Source: Leptodactylus fallax
Taxonomy: Eukaryota; Chordata; Amphibia; Anura; Leptodactylidae
NCBI GenBank assembly: GCA_947044405.1
Contig: CAMRHE010000462.1
Location: 1,213,001 to 1,277,000 of the forward strand
Length of the DNA: 64,000 bases
Reading direction: 5' to 3'
Shown: positions 38,543 to 51,689 of the stretch, piece by piece
Layout of the letters: every line of letters begins with the position of its first letter
Position numbering within the stretch: position 1 is the stretch's first letter
Made by a program: the position numbers and the translations under genes
The notes under the pieces: model-generated
Database searches by the model: none
What the model was told of the DNA's origin: nothing
Seen by the model: only the letters and a program-made list of their open reading frames with translations

Positions 38543-38990
38543 TAAGACACTTCCTATAACTTATGGAACCCGCTAAACCACATTTCCAAGTGCTGATTAG
38601 GGTGCTGAAGAAAATGAGTTTGATACATACAAGTAGCATGACTGGCGGAGAGAAGCAGCACATCCTGTATACATATAACAGTCTCTGACAGACATGTAAC
38701 ATCCATATCCTCAATCTGATATTGACTTTCTCACAAATTTATTTTCATATGACTGTATTCTGTATTCTTAGGGAAAAATTTGATGCATGCCATATTTGCC
38801 CTAAATTTTGCAATTTCATCCCCTGCTTTGCAAGAAAAGTAGGTGGGGTTAAACAGAAGGGAAGCTTCCTTTAAATGTATCAGTTCTGAATATTGGTACA
38901 CATTTATACATAAATCTGGGAAAATGTCGCCAGAACCCAGCATATCAACCCAGTCCCACAGGTAGAGAAGGTTAGGGCCACCCGAATCAG

Positions 38991-39205
38991 ACAGTGTGTT
39001 CCCCTTGTGAATCCGTGCCTCCATTGCCAAAATACCACCTTTTGTCAATATACAAATGAGCTCTTTGGAACAACAAGGGCATTACTGTTGCTCTAAAGAG
39101 GTAACCAGCAACACCATTGTTGATTCAAAGAGCTAATTTGCATATTGACAAAAATGGCGATATCTTGGCAATGGAGGGTCGGATTTACAAGGGGAAAACA
39201 CTGTT
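38991..39205. repeat. Foldback repeat
   Basis: The left arm (ACAGTGTGTTCCCCTTGTGA onward to about 39080) is inverted at about 39115-39205 (GCAATGGAGGGTCGGATTTA, CAAGGGGAAAACACTGT). The arms diverge by many substitutions, so it is an old foldback MITE or similar. Confidence 0.6.
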
Positions 39206-39271
39206 TCAATTAGGAGTAAAAACTGCAAAAATATGCAGAATTCAAATTGTATAATAGTAACTTAAAGTATT

Positions 39272-39445
39272 AGGGCTTATTCACAAGACAGTGACAAACA
39301 TCTGTGTGACATGTCCCTTTTTGACAGACAGACGGACAAAAACGTCTGTGAAAAAATCTCTCTTTTTGTCCGCTTTCTCACTGTCATGTGAATAAGCCCA
39401 GAAATGGACTGACACATCAGTTTGTCATGTGAATAAGGTCTTACT
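39272..39445. mobile_element. Harbinger-like MITE remnant
   Basis: AGGGCTTATTCACAAGACAG at the left is inverted twice at the right as CATGTGAATAAGCCC (39393) and CATGTGAATAAGGTC (39428). The doubled right end suggests two nested or duplicated copies. Confidence 0.45.
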
Positions 39446-39599
39446 CCTTCATATACACACATGGCAGCTTATCTTAAACGGCAGCCGTCCACTATTTTGC
39501 ATTGGCACTGAGGAACTGCAAGTCTCCTCCTATAACTTGAATAGGAGAAGAACTTCTTACGCCTTCTGTCCACTGCTATAGCTTCTGTTCCCAGAGGCA

Positions 39600-39720
39600 G
39601 CTGGATCAGTTGATATGTGCGGGCCCAGTTGTCAGACCCCTACAGATCAGTTAGTGATGACCAATCCTGTGCTAAAGTCATCAGTATTAATGAATGCATT
39701 TGGAACCTGAAAACCCCTTT
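39600..39720. mobile_element. T3-related MITE fragment (right end)
   Basis: A short remnant recognised by CAGTTGTCAGACCCCTACAG, GTCATCAGTATTAATG and the terminal CTGAAAACCCCTTTAA. It is truncated on the left. Confidence 0.5.
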
Positions 39721-41184
39721 AATAAATCTGCTTCTTAGTTTACACTGGTAGACTCAAGATATCGGTGAACAGACATTTTGTACTACAGGCTATTTTCAAT
39801 CATGTGTGGATTTTCCTGATGACCCCTTAGAATGGCTTGACTTTTGTATATTATAATAGGACTGGGTGCTGTTTGGGCTATATATGTAGTAGTAGTTTAT
39901 GTTTCCTTGAATTGCACTTATTCGGCAGCTGTGACAATGACAAATTTGAGTTTTTAACTATTTTCTGCCTATTCTGTGACATACTCTGCTACCATCACAT
40001 TACAGGAAAAATGTTAACTTTAAATGATGCTGTAGTTCAGGCTCTTGTCTGACCTAGAAGTTCTGCACTAACGTTAGTCTTGTCTTTGTGCCAGAAGAAC
40101 ATCTTGAGGCAAGGAAATGAGAGCCTGTGCATTGGCTTAGCAGAGATTTGGCAGGCCAAGTGCATCAAACTCAAGCAGGAGAGTTTGGTGCATTTCCCAG
40201 TGCTGTCATCCAGGGATCATTGGCATAGTGCTGGCAGACTACTAGGTCTTGACATCCTAGGCGATGGGATTGATTTGGACAGAATATGTTGCTCACAGGA
40301 GAGAATAAGCACGAAGAGACAGAAATGTTCTTACAGACACATATCTAAACATAAGCTGGCAAACAACATTGGCAGGCGTACCTAAGGAAGAGTACTGGAT
40401 ATACCTGCAGCATATTCTGACCAAACACTATAATATTACACTGTAGATAGGCACTTAGGGATTAGCATTGTATAGCCAAAGGTGAACTGAAGAACAAAAG
40501 AATGGATTCTAAATATTTTCTATAAAATGGGTCTATTATTTTTGTTTTTTTTCTATTATTTATACACATACACTATAAATCCACTTAATTTGAAAGAAAT
40601 GTACGGTAACTTAAAAAGGTTGTCCAGGATAAAAATTAATTTTTAAATTAGGCCGGGTAAAGGTGGAAAAAAAAACCCCAAAAAAACATACTCACCTGTC
40701 CCTGGATGCTTCGCTGCCGCCCAGCACAGTCCAGACCTGCTGCTCCATTGTCTTCTTTTGCCGGAAGTCCTTGCCATCTAAATATATGATGGTTCTCAAC
40801 ATAATATTTCCTACAATGTACTGGTGGCAAAGTTTCCTGGTGACAGATTACCTTTAAGAGATGTTCTGTAAATTCCATATAAATCCCTACATCAAAATTC
40901 AGATAACTCCAAACCTAGACATTTGAGCCCATTACTGTACCTCTGCAATTACTATTACAAATGAGGTAGTTGATCTGGCAGTCACTTTGCTTATTTTGAT
41001 TTCTATTGACTTCACTCATAGATTCCTAAATCTGAAGCAGTCCTTAGTTACTGTAATGCCATAGTATTTACAAGTTCACCATAGCTTCTTTTATTGGGGG
41101 TCTGTGATTTCCAATAAAGTCCAATTTTCAGATGGACAGTAAATGGAGAATATGCAGTGCAGTTAATAATATATGTATATGAAA

Positions 41185-41400
41185 CATAGAAGATTGACGG
41201 CAGAGTAAGACCACATGGTCCATCTAGTCTACCCTTATCGTATTACCATTTTATCTTAGGATAGACATGTGTTTATCCCAGGCATGCATACATTCTCTTA
41301 CTGTATTATTGTAGATTACTGTAGATCTCAACTACATCTGCTGGAAGTTTGTTCCAAATTTCAACTATTCTTTTAGTAAAATGATATTTCCTAACATTGC
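41185..41400. repeat. Interspersed repeat, probably LINE 3' end
   Basis: It contains AACATAGAAGATTGACGGCA, CATGGTCCATCTAGTC and CTGGAAGTTTGTTCC, a combination I associate with a common CR1/L2-type LINE tail in amphibians. No coding region remains. Family assignment is tentative. Confidence 0.45.
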
Positions 41401-43103
41401 ATAGAAACATAGTGAGAAAGAGAATATAATCGATGGAAAATCTTTGGAAACTCTGCAAATATATTACTTACCTGTCAAGGATCCCTTTGTCATTATGTTG
41501 TTTTTAGGTCCAATGTTGTATACTGATAAATTTCTTAATACATCTTTATATCTGGTGGAACTGTTTTTCTGATATAGAGCTGGTGTCACAAACTGTGCAG
41601 TTAGTGCTGTTATTCACCTCTTCTCCACTAGCAGGATGCAATTTGATTCTGATGGCCCGTTCAAGCTTGTATTTGTTTCTAATATACTCTTGCGTGGTTC
41701 TGTCTCCATTGCTTAACCAAACCCTGCTGCTCCAGCAAAGGAGTCACTAACAGTGCTTGATTGTGAGCTCTGCTGCTATGCAGCTGTTTCTGATGATTAC
41801 ATTGGAATCTGCTAGATATATATGTGTGTAGCAGCGTACCGTTCACAGTGTGTTCCTGAAAAGGCCCATCTAGTCCTTGGTTCCTATGGTCTTTGCCTGT
41901 CTTTCTGTTCCAATCAAGTCTACACTAAGTCATTCCTGGTAGTACTTCTTGACTTCTAGCTATTCCAGACTATCCTCCTTTCTTGATTCTTGGTTACTAT
42001 AATTGGTTCCTGATCTATCTGTCTGATGACCCTTTCTTATATTCTAGGCCACATTCCAGTCCTGTCCCTGTGACCACATTTCTGCCCTACTCCAGATCGA
42101 GTTCCTGGTTCCAGCTCTTGGTCTCATCCTTGTGTCATGGTGGTCTTGGTTCATTTCATGTTTGATCTCGAGTCTGTTCTCTCAGGACTGTTGCATTTGG
42201 TTGATAACGCTGACCATTTTAAAGACCATGACCTGGGAATTCACTTGCAGTTAAGTCCACAAGTCCATAAAGAGGTTAAAGTGTGAAAAATTTGGGATTT
42301 TTTGACTCTGCATTCCAATCTAGCCAGCAACAAACCAGTTGCAGTCATAAGTATCAACACTTAAAGGGATTCTATCATTGGGGAAACGTGTTTTTAACTG
42401 AAGCAATGTTGGAATAGCCTTTATAAAGTCTATTCTTCTCCTGCCTTTACTCTTCTTCTCCTCGCCGCCGTTTAAAAAAAAACAAACATTTTATTCTCAT
42501 ATGTAAATTATGCTCAGGGAGCACCAGGGGTGTTCCCTCTGTGCTCTGAGCACTCTGTGCCATCGCCGCAACCCGCTTCCAGCGCTGCTTTTTCAAGCAG
42601 CTTGTTCAGGCAGAGCCGACTGAGCATTGGCCATTTTTGTCTAAGATTCTTAGTTGATCATTTGTGTTTTATGGCACAGAACCAGATTGCTATTCGTGAC
42701 TGCTAGAGTGTGGATATAATAACACATAGTAATCTCCATTGACATGTTATAATTGTATATTTGTAAAAAAGAACCTGTAGATACACGGTAGTGGGTTTTT
42801 TTTTGTTGACTTGCACTCGTACAAAGTCACTCTAGTTAAGTGATTCACAACCTCATCACGAAGTGGAAATCGGAATACATTGTCTACTCCCTATGATTGT
42901 CTCCCCATAGGGGGAGCTACACAATTAAAGATGGAAGAAACCATTCAGTTTACCTGGGGCTGTTATTTTCGGGTCATTAGCAAAATAAAGGCAATATGTT
43001 CAGCTGTATTCTTACACTGGAGAAAAAAAAGGGGCTGTCCCGGTATGCTGATAGGCATCAGGACATTATACTGGGCAGAATGACACAGGAAATTGCAAGT
43101 TGA

Positions 43104-44088
43104 AGGGACACTCCAGTGATTTTTTTTTTTTTACTCTTTATATTGTATGAAAGACTGTCCCTATTAATAGTAATAGTTGTCTACTCACTATGTCATTCTT
43201 CATCCTGCTTTTTACCTTCTTCAATAAGTCACATAATCACACTATGACCTAGGGTTGAGCGATTAATCAAAAAATAACCAAAACCGAACATCAATCTGGA
43301 TTACCAATGTGATTTTGTTGTCAGTTACTTCGGTTCGGTTATTACAATATTTGTGAGGTTCTATCTACAGTTTCTTTTGGACTGAAAATGTCCAAACCGA
43401 AACTGCTATTATTATATTCTGGGGTCTCTTCAGAGCCCAGAGTATAATAAGTGGAGGCCCAGGGCAGGTGAAGAAACATAAAAAAAAACAGTGTTACTCA
43501 CCTTACCTGGGTCCCAGCATGACTTCCTGTTGTCTGGCCTGGCAAACCTCACAATACAAAACTTGCGAGGTTTGCCCATCACATACTAGTTCTATAAAAG
43601 GGGTTTGGTTTAAAAGGGGTGTTACCTAAATATTCACCATTAATCGTAATCGAGGTAAAATGCCCGATTAATTGCGATTTTGATTTAGGTTAAAATCCCC
43701 CAACCCTATTGTGACCTCTTTTGGGTTGCTGTGTTAACAGGAGACCTCTCTCTGCTGCCTGAAAATACTACTGGTAATTACCATGTGACCTTTAAATTTA
43801 TCCTTCTGAGACCAACCCTCTGCTCTTCTGCTATACTTCTTATGTGAAAATACTTCCCTGTTCCTCTGCTGCCTTTCACATAATCTGCTCCCTATAGCCC
43901 CCCTCTCTCACATACTGCTAGTGCTACTCCCACCACAGTCCTGCTTGAAGGAACAGGAACTAGGTATGGGTACAACAAGTACAAGACATTGGTACAGGTA
44001 TTAGACATAGATGACAGCATCAGCAATAGCAGATTTTGAATCTACTGCGGTTACATTGCATAGCCAGAAACAATGCTAGAGTGTCGCT
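43104..44088. mobile_element. TTAA-type MITE interrupted by a hAT MITE
   Basis: The left end GGGACACTCCAG and the right end CTAGAGTGTCGC are inverted repeats. TTAA is intact on the right (44089-44092) and reads TTGA on the left (43100-43103). Subtracting the nested hAT element, the host MITE is about 525 bp. The outer boundaries are moderately sure. Confidence 0.6.
43250..43708. mobile_element. hAT-type MITE nested in a TTAA element
   Basis: The termini are TAGGGTTGAGCG and the inverse CCCCAACCCTA. The flanking 8-mers CTATGACC (43242-43249) and TTGTGACC (43709-43716) match at six of eight positions, an aged hAT target duplication. The inside carries a stretch (GCTATTATTATATTCTGGGG through GAAGAAACATAAAAAA) shared with the hAT element at 54307-55555. 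It is inserted in the larger element at 43104-44088. Confidence 0.65.
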
Positions 44089-44539
44089 TTAACTTCATAA
44101 GGTAGACATTGCAGGTTATTGGAGAAGGTTGTGTTGTGCTGACTGATGGAATTGCGACCAGTACTGGGGATACTATGGCTCTGAGGTCCCAGACTATGTG
44201 ACTGTGGTTTAGCTGTTGCTTGTGAAGAGGGTGCTTCATGCTAATAATGTACTTATACATTAGAAAAGTACAATGCCTTTTTGTTTTATTTTAAGTGCCT
44301 ATAAAGCTGGACCTTTGCTGTAAGGTGTAAATATTAATTTTGGATTCTTTTCTCTGTTATCATTCATTATGGTTTTTCTTTGTTTTTTTTGCCTCCTTTG
44401 CAATGACTTTTGAAAAAGATGTTGGACAAGATTACAATCATTAAAATGTGTGAGCGCTTTATCTGGTTTTTCCTTTATTCTAAACTTTCATTAGAAATGG
44501 CTGCATATGTTATACAGTTGCGTTAACATCAGTCTTTGA

Positions 44540-45020
44540 CTGGTATGATGACGGGTGATCCCTGGCATATTTTTTGTCATGGTAGGCTGAGAACATGGCA
44601 TTCTTTAGCTGTAAGGGTGCTGATCATTTATCCTGCTGCTTTGTTAGTCAATGTTATTTTTTGTGTCAGACAAACCGATCTGTTCATATATGTGTGTGCC
44701 ATTGCACTAGGTAATTAGGTCTCCTTGTTCAGAGCCGTATTTAAGAGCCATTCATTGATGCCAATGCAGAACAAGAAAAAAGAGACTCTAGAAAGATTAA
44801 AAACATATGCGTCTATTATTAGTATCTTCATCACGCTAATGGACAGCTTGTGAGAAATTTGGCGTGCTATCATTGGCACCAAGCACTAAATATCAAATGG
44901 AGCATTGTTCCTCCTTTCTTTTGATAAGTGCGACTTGGAGAGCACAGATAGAACGCTCCATTTTATCTGCAAAGCCCACACTGCTTGTTAAAGAAAAAGG
45001 AATCAAGACGGAGAAAAGGA
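44540..45020. promoter_or_regulatory. Candidate intronic regulatory element
   Basis: A repeat-free stretch with GGTAATTAGGTC near 44710, CACGCTAATGGACAG near 44833 and a TCF-like CTTTTGAT near 44919. Inferred only from composition and motifs. Confidence 0.3.
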
Positions 45021-45654
45021 AAGAAATATTATATTGCTCTATTCACCACTTGTCATGACATCCTATTCAGTTATGCCCTGTCTATGTCTATTCTCTTTAT
45101 TATGCTATTGTAGACATAACCACCATACAAATGCAATCACGGCACGAGAAAAATGTGTTAAAATTTCCCAGTGTTACAAAGTATTGATTTACCTTAGACA
45201 CGGGGTTCCACATGGAGAACACATTCAATAGACTACAATGCATATGGTGGCAGAATAGCTATGACTTTATTATATGTTTAAGTTTGTGATTGTTCTTTTT
45301 ATGCATTTCCTTTGTAGTACTGGAGAAATTTCACTTTGCATATTTTAAGACGAACAGGGCAAAATATGTTTGCTTTATAATTTCATCTATTTTTTTTACT
45401 GTAGAACATAATTTAGAGTTTGCCTCAGACTTAGAAATCATGTCTGAAACTGTGTCCTTGAATGTCATTGTAGGACAAACTGCTGCCTACAATCACTTTA
45501 TTTACATTTTATTCTACAAGAACTATTGAATAGATTCAAGTGTTGTTGATTCATGAATAGGATTGCAGTTCGCCAGCCATACAAATGCATTGGTGTTGGT
45601 ATTCACTTTAAAATGATCACTAGCTTTTCAACAAACGTTGCATCAATAGTACAA

Positions 45655-46275
45655 GCAACAGTAAGAAACTTTGCTGTACAGCTTATTAGAGAAAAATGCT
45701 TCGTTCATTATCAGGCTACTTCCATCCCTTTCCTTCCCTCCTAAACTGGTAACTCAGTCTGAAATCTCTGATGAATCTGTCTTGGTCTCCCAAAGACGAA
45801 CTGTGAAATCACTGAAGAATCAAATTACAGCTGCCCATAGAGGTCTATGAAGAGGAGGGAGGGAGAAAGAACTACGTGAGAATAAAGCAGAAATGCAAGC
45901 ACAGACAAATAGCACTGCATCCTATAGTCAGTTTTCTGTCTCACCCTAAGTGCTTTATTCACATCAGTGCTATTTAGTACCGATGCATAGTCCTCCATGC
46001 TACTCATATGTGACAAAGAGTTAGGGAACAGAATCTCCTATTTTCTTCATGTGACATCTATGAGAGACATCATGCTAGACAGGTAGTCTCCACTCACTAG
46101 CTCAGAGGCAATGAAGACTTAGGGATAGAGTCTGCAGAGGGGAAAACTGCTAAAAATACCAAATACAAGTTATATAATGGCCAAAATAAGAAGATAATAG
46201 ATACATTTATTCTCCAGTTCTGTTCTAAGGACTGGTAATCTGAAAAGATGAATCTGGCAAAATGATTTGTTCTTT
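45655..46275. mobile_element. Foldback element, first of a close pair
   Basis: It contains CAGTAAGAAACTTTGCTG, AGCTGCCCATAGAGGTCTAT and CTTTATTCACATCAG, each with a diverged counterpart in the element at 46668-47205. The boundaries are uncertain and the copy is more degraded than its neighbour. Confidence 0.4.
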
Positions 46276-46667
46276 TGCACTTGGGAAAATTGAAAACAAT
46301 CTGACTTATAGCAATTCCCAAGAAACATCAATACTCAATAATCAGCTTTCCTTCTCCTGTCACCCTATCCCTCATTTCCCAACGACAAGTAAATTATATT
46401 CATTGATAAAATCAGGATATGTGACAAGCATAACCTTGGCATAACCAAAGTGAGTCACTAATGTCACCAGTCACCCTGGTTCTTATTATTTGTGCACCGT
46501 TCAGCCTGCATGTTGGTGACAACACTGCATCCTAACATGTCATAAATTGGTTCAGTAGGGTATATATAAAGGAAGTTTTGCTGCTGCAGGGGGGTGGGGA
46601 GTCCAGTCATAGTGGCATCTCTTAAAAAGTAACTGTCTTTTCAAATGTGCTTAGTGAAGGAAAAGTT

Positions 46668-47205
46668 CAGGTAAATGTAAGAAACTTTATAATATATCTT
46701 ATCTTACAAAAATGCTTTTATGTCCTGTTATCGGCTCTTCTCGCCTGCTAAATGGCTCAATGTCTACACTGAAGACAGGCTGCAGTGCATAGAAGTCTAT
46801 GGAGAGGGGAGGATGAAGAGAAGCGAGTCAGAAGCAGAGAGAATCAGTTGTTCTGGAGCAGAATACAGTAAGATATCTCTCTCGCCAAAGCTTTATTCAG
46901 ATTTATACTGCTCGGTACTGCTGTAAATTTAATATATAACTGCTATAAAAGTGCTAGAACTTTTACTGTTTCCTATTGTCACATGTATCTGTGCTGGTTT
47001 CTCACTCATCGGCTCATTGCCCCCCTCCCCTCTCCATAGCCTTCTATATAACCTGATCTGTTTGTGAGTCTTCAGTGAAGATGCATCTGACAGTGAATTG
47101 AGCAGTTTAACAGTTAGCAGTGATGCTGATAAGAGGAGATAGAAGCTTTTTCCTTTGATAAGATATATTACAAAGTTTCTCATATTTACCTGAACTATTA
47201 ATTTA
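46668..47205. mobile_element. Large foldback element, second of a close pair
   Basis: The ends AGTTCAGGTAAATGTAAGAA and the inverse ATATTTACCTGAACT are inverted repeats of at least 40 bp including AACTTTATAATATATC and its inverse. Inner inverted segments include ATAGAAGTCTATGGAGAGGG and CCCTCTCCATAGCC. No protein is encoded. Confidence 0.6.
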
Positions 47206-48029
47206 CAAAAACAAATTATTATATCATGACAATTATTAATACAATAAACATATCCATTGTTTTATCTTAGTTTTACCTGCACGACTATCCTGGTTAAAGG
47301 TGTTGCCATACAACATATAGTACAATGAAATACCTAAATACAGGCAGCAATTTTACATGCATACACACCACAGGCTATGTTCACAGTGCCAGCCTAATGC
47401 CCATTGTTCTGATCCATCAGATGATTAAAACAACCAACATTACAGTTTTCCTTAACAACAGATACAAACAGTAAACTTTCTGTCTAACAGAAAGTTCTTT
47501 TCGTCTGGTTTCGGTTTTTTTAGGCTTCACGGAAATGACTGAGTTTTTTAACAGAAGGCGTTCAGATGTCATCAGAGTGATGTTCATTTTACATTGATTT
47601 CATTGAGCAGCTCGGATCCATGAAAACGGATCTGAATAGGACATACTGTATAAATATCAGAATTGAAAATCGGAAAACATTGCATTCAGCCTTAGATGTA
47701 AAAAAAATAACACTACAATTTGCATTACATTTTTAGTCTAAAAACACTGAAAAGAATGATAATTAGGATGAATAGAAGTGCAAAGTAAAGTTGTGCATTG
47801 TTCTGATCCTCTGATGGATCATAGCAACGTACATTCTGTCTGCAATGTGAATGTAGCCTTATGCAGGACATGAAGTAGCCTATAGAAACACAGTACAATA
47901 GATCAAGAGTTTAATTTTTTTTTATTGTTTTTATGCTTTTCCTTGTTTGTTCTTTTTTTCTTGAACACAGAAATGAGCACCTTCATTGTTTTTCCACATT
48001 GCCATTTCTGCATGCTTTGTAGTTATTGC

Positions 48030-48250
48030 TCCCAGCCTGCCGATAAATGTAATTACATTTGAGTGGAGAGCATCTGTCCTCAGAGTCTGTCTGTCAGACG
48101 GCGTTGAGGATGCAGGGCCACAGGTGACATGTTTCTCCGTAAGTGAGGAAAATTGGCGTCTGACTGCAGTCCTCAGAATTTCATCCTTGTCAAGGCAATT
48201 TTACTTGAGTACCAGCACCAACTCATTTCCACATCTAAGGATGGACTAAT
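48030..48250. promoter_or_regulatory. Candidate intronic regulatory element
   Basis: AAATGTAATTACATTTG is a near-palindromic homeodomain-type site at about 48046-48062, in a stretch without repeat features that also holds CACAGGTGACATG (E-box like). Confidence 0.3.
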
Positions 48251-48426
48251 ACAAAATAAACCATTATCATTGTGTCTCTAGTTTGGTTTAAGAGTCTAAG
48301 TAATGCCAAAACCCCTTGAAAAACTGCACATCTTAAAGGGAAAGAGGCCGAGCAGTCCCAGTTTTTAATACACACCCATGATGACAGCGCTCTTATCATG
48401 ATGTTAAAATCCGTAGTCCCTCCTTG

Positions 48427-48612
48427 AGGCTAACGCCCCACATTGCGGAAAAGCTGATATTTTTGTTGCAGATTTTGCTGCGTTTTTTGGAACCAAAGTC
48501 AGGAGTGGATTTAACCGAAAGGAAAAGTATAAGAGCTTCCTATATATTTCCCATTCCTTCTGTAGCCACTTCTAAGTTTGGCTCAAAAAAAAAAAAAAAT
48601 TAAAGCAGCTTT
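48427..48612. mobile_element. Foldback MITE (family H-A), right end lost
   Basis: The left arm begins GGCTAACGCCCCACATTGCG and the start of the right arm (AAGTTTGGCTC) is present, but the sequence runs into a poly(A) tract at about 48584 and the right terminus is missing. Confidence 0.65.
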
Positions 48613-48784
48613 CTTTTCTGTCTCATTTCTGCTTTTGTACCCAAATTGTTGGAGGTGGATAACTTACACTCTATAGGAAGACTTCCCCATGTACATAAAT
48701 CTATATATTTCATAATGTGTGTTTCTGGATCCACATAAGAAAGCATAACAGCAGGTACATAAGGGAGCATAGGATTGCTGCATA

Positions 48785-49005
48785 TTTGTGACTGGCTGCA
48801 AGCTACATTCACATCTGTGTTGGAGTCTCTCTTCTGAGTCTCTGGCACTGGTCCGGAGTCCTGCAAGCCCAAATTTTTCATCCAGCGACAGCTGTTAAAA
48901 AATAACGGACGCCCAATGGATCCCATTATACCTAATGGGTTCTCTTGGGACCTCCTGCGATGGAACAGAAGGACTGAAACTCCAACACAGATATGCGTGT
49001 AGGAT
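48785..49005. mobile_element. Degraded MITE (same family as 13130-13385)
   Basis: The left CTACATTCACATCTGTGTTG and the right AACACAGATATGCGTGTAGG are inverses, and the centre carries AATGGATCCCATTATACCTA. This gives the clearest view of the family's terminal repeats. Confidence 0.55.
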
Positions 49006-50034
49006 CTAAAGAGGTAACTAGGAACTTATCTTTGCTGTTGAGACTACATATATAACATTAAGTATCTGAATAAAAGTGATCCCAGTGATAAAAGCTGTGC
49101 TTATTGTTACAGAAATGAAAACCACCAGTTCTGAGCGATATAAAGATGGAATAAACATTTCATTTACACATTGTTTCATTGCAAACTGCTGAAAAAACTG
49201 TATTAATTTAACTTTTCTAAAAGGCAGTTATACTTTGAGATAAAGAGAATAATAGCCATTGTAGAGCTCAAGGTGTAAGCTAAGAGCCGATTGTTAAAGA
49301 CTTGCTATACTGATGCGGGGAGTGTGTCGCCCTTTCTTGCTTGCAGTGCATTGTGGGATTTATGCATAAGTCACGCAGTGCCCTGAAATCTGTCAGATAA
49401 CAAAGGCATTTAATATATTATCTCAAGGTTCTTCATGAATTGAAAAAAAGAAAAAAAAAAAAAGAATACAAGGTCCAATATGCCAAGGTGTCTGTTGTCA
49501 TCAGCAGTGTTATGAACTTGTCGCAAATAAGTTAAATTGGAGCAGTAATTTTCCAGGCTGTGTACTGGGATCTGTTTCCTTGGTCGAGCATTATGGTGCT
49601 TGTCCTGTCTTCTCCTAATAACATTAACTGGCTGTCAGAGGAGATGATGAATGGACAGTCATCACAGCTCCAATGAAATGAGAGGAGGGGGGGAGGGAAT
49701 ATATAGCCAAAAACAAATGTGACAGGAAGAAGATCAGGAAAAGCTAATCACAAACCTGACTACTGCAACAAGCAGTGCCATTGTCTTTGCAATGTGTGTA
49801 TATAGATTTCATCTCCAAATATATTTATTCTACCATCATAGATTAACGGTAGTACTATATACATGTGCAGTGCAGTGTATAAATATAGTCACTGGGAATA
49901 GAATGTGCCTGTGGGCCCTGTAGAAGGGTCACATATTTTTGTATGTTTAGACTGAACTATCACCATTTCATTGATAACACCAATGCACCTACAGTATGCA
50001 GCTCCCTAATAATAAATCTTCAATATCAAGTGGG

Positions 50035-50365
50035 TCCGAAGAGGTCAAGATGCTTAGATGAGCTCCGCTTCCTTTTCTCAGGCCAGTGAGGTCACGTTCA
50101 CTGGTGACATGGCCAAGCTGTAGCTCAGTCTCATTCAAATGAATTGGACTGAGCTGCAATACTAAGCACAGTTATACAATGTACAGTATAGTGCAATGCT
50201 TGGTATGCAGTAAAAAGGTGACAGCACTTCTCTAAGCACCAACCTCTTCAAACAGCTGATCAACCTGGTGCTGGGAGTTGGAACCCGCTGATCTCCTACT
50301 GATAACCTATCCTAAGGCCAAGTCATCAGTATCATGGTCCCTGAAAAACCCTTCAATACTTATAT
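50035..50365. mobile_element. T3-related MITE fragment
   Basis: It shares AGGCCAAGTCATCAGTATCA-like sequence and a segment near TGCTTGGTATGCAGTAAAAA with the copy at 58390-58722, and ends in CCTGAAAAACCCTTC. The left end is not defined. Confidence 0.55.
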
Positions 50366-51137
50366 ATGTTTTCAGTAGCCAGAGCATGAAAAGCGTAGGT
50401 CTAAGGGTCCGTTCACACGGCAGAAATAAAAGAGTGATTTGGCGGACTTTCCTCTCTACTTTACACCCCTCTGACATTCCACCTTGGCTTTCACTTACTG
50501 TTTAGGCCTTACTCTGAGCTTTCTGCAGCTGAATCAGTCACGGAAAGATGGAGAAGAATGCATATTTTTTCAGCATCCTGCTTCGATCTCTGCCTTCCCT
50601 TGAATACGATGGGAGCAGATTCAAGGTGAAATTTAACACAGATCTTGAATCCATCTCATATTCATTGGAAAGCCATGCAATGTGATGGTACATTTTCCAG
50701 TAGACACTGGTTTAACAAGGTGGTGCAAAGGTTGGAAACATACTTGGATCCTAGTGTATGATGAGGCACAAAGATCCCTCTTAGTGGATTGTAAAAGAAC
50801 ATGATATATTAAAAAAAGAGTTATAATTCGCATTTCTGCTGGATTTTGGTTTTGAGTCATCATACACTGCAGTGAGTTTATTCTTTTTCAACACACATTT
50901 CCTTTTGTCAACACAAGTGTGAACATGTCCCTCTATGTGTAATGTCATGATATGGGAAAAGTAAGATAGTGGGGTCTGATGCCGAAACTGTCTTTTATGT
51001 TTAGAATGGAGTTAAGCCTAAAGATAGAGTAGTTTACTCTATATATAGTATAGGGTGTAGCATAGAAGAGAATGCCTAGTCAACTTTACTCTTGTGTATA
51101 TGAGAAGTCATTATTCAGGGATAGTGCAGAAATTCTA

Positions 51138-51316
51138 GGTTGAGGCCGCATGTTGCAGAAACACTGCTTTTTTTGTTGCAGATTTTGCTGTGGCTTTTGA
51201 GCCAAAGCTGGGACTAGACTGAGAACAAGGTAGAAGTATAAGTACTTCCTATATATTTCCCATTCATTTTGTAGCCATTCTTGGCTTTGGCTCAAAAAAC
51301 GTTGTTTCCGCAAACT
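51138..51316. mobile_element. Foldback MITE (family H-A), truncated
   Basis: The left arm starts GGTTGAGGCCGCATGTTGC. The right arm is cut short after GGCTTTGGCTCAAAAAACG, and the sequence then reaches the TAA at 51317-51319, where an H-B element begins. Confidence 0.65.
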
Positions 51317-51319
51317 TAA

Positions 51320-51686
51320 GGCTAAAGCCCCACATTTTCAGAAATGCAGCGTTTTGGCCGCGGCCCTAAAACACTGTCTCAAGAAAAGCATTTTACAGTA
51401 CCTGCAAAGTGGATGGGATTCTGGCTAATCCCATCCACACATTGCAGAAAAAAAATCCACAGCGGCAAAGCTATGTTTTCAAAGTCGCCCAAGTTTTTGA
51501 AAATCGCAACATGTCTATTATACCAGCGGATACGCTGGCATTTAGGTATAATAGGGGCAGAAAGTCTGCAGAGGAAAACTCTGCAAAAATGCTATGAAAA
51601 ACCCTGTGGGAAAAACCATCATGCATTTCTGCCATGTTTCTTTCTGCAGCGTTTTCTGCTGCATCTCGCTACGTGGGGCCTTAGCC
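51320..51686. mobile_element. Foldback MITE (family H-B), complete
   Basis: The 367-bp element has TAA at 51317-51319 and 51687-51689. The termini GGCTAAAGCCCCAC and GTGGGGCCTTAGCC are inverses. The interior shares TACAGTACCTGCAAAGTG and GATTCTGGCTAATCCCATCC with 6756-7084. Confidence 0.78.
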
Positions 51687-51689
51687 TAA

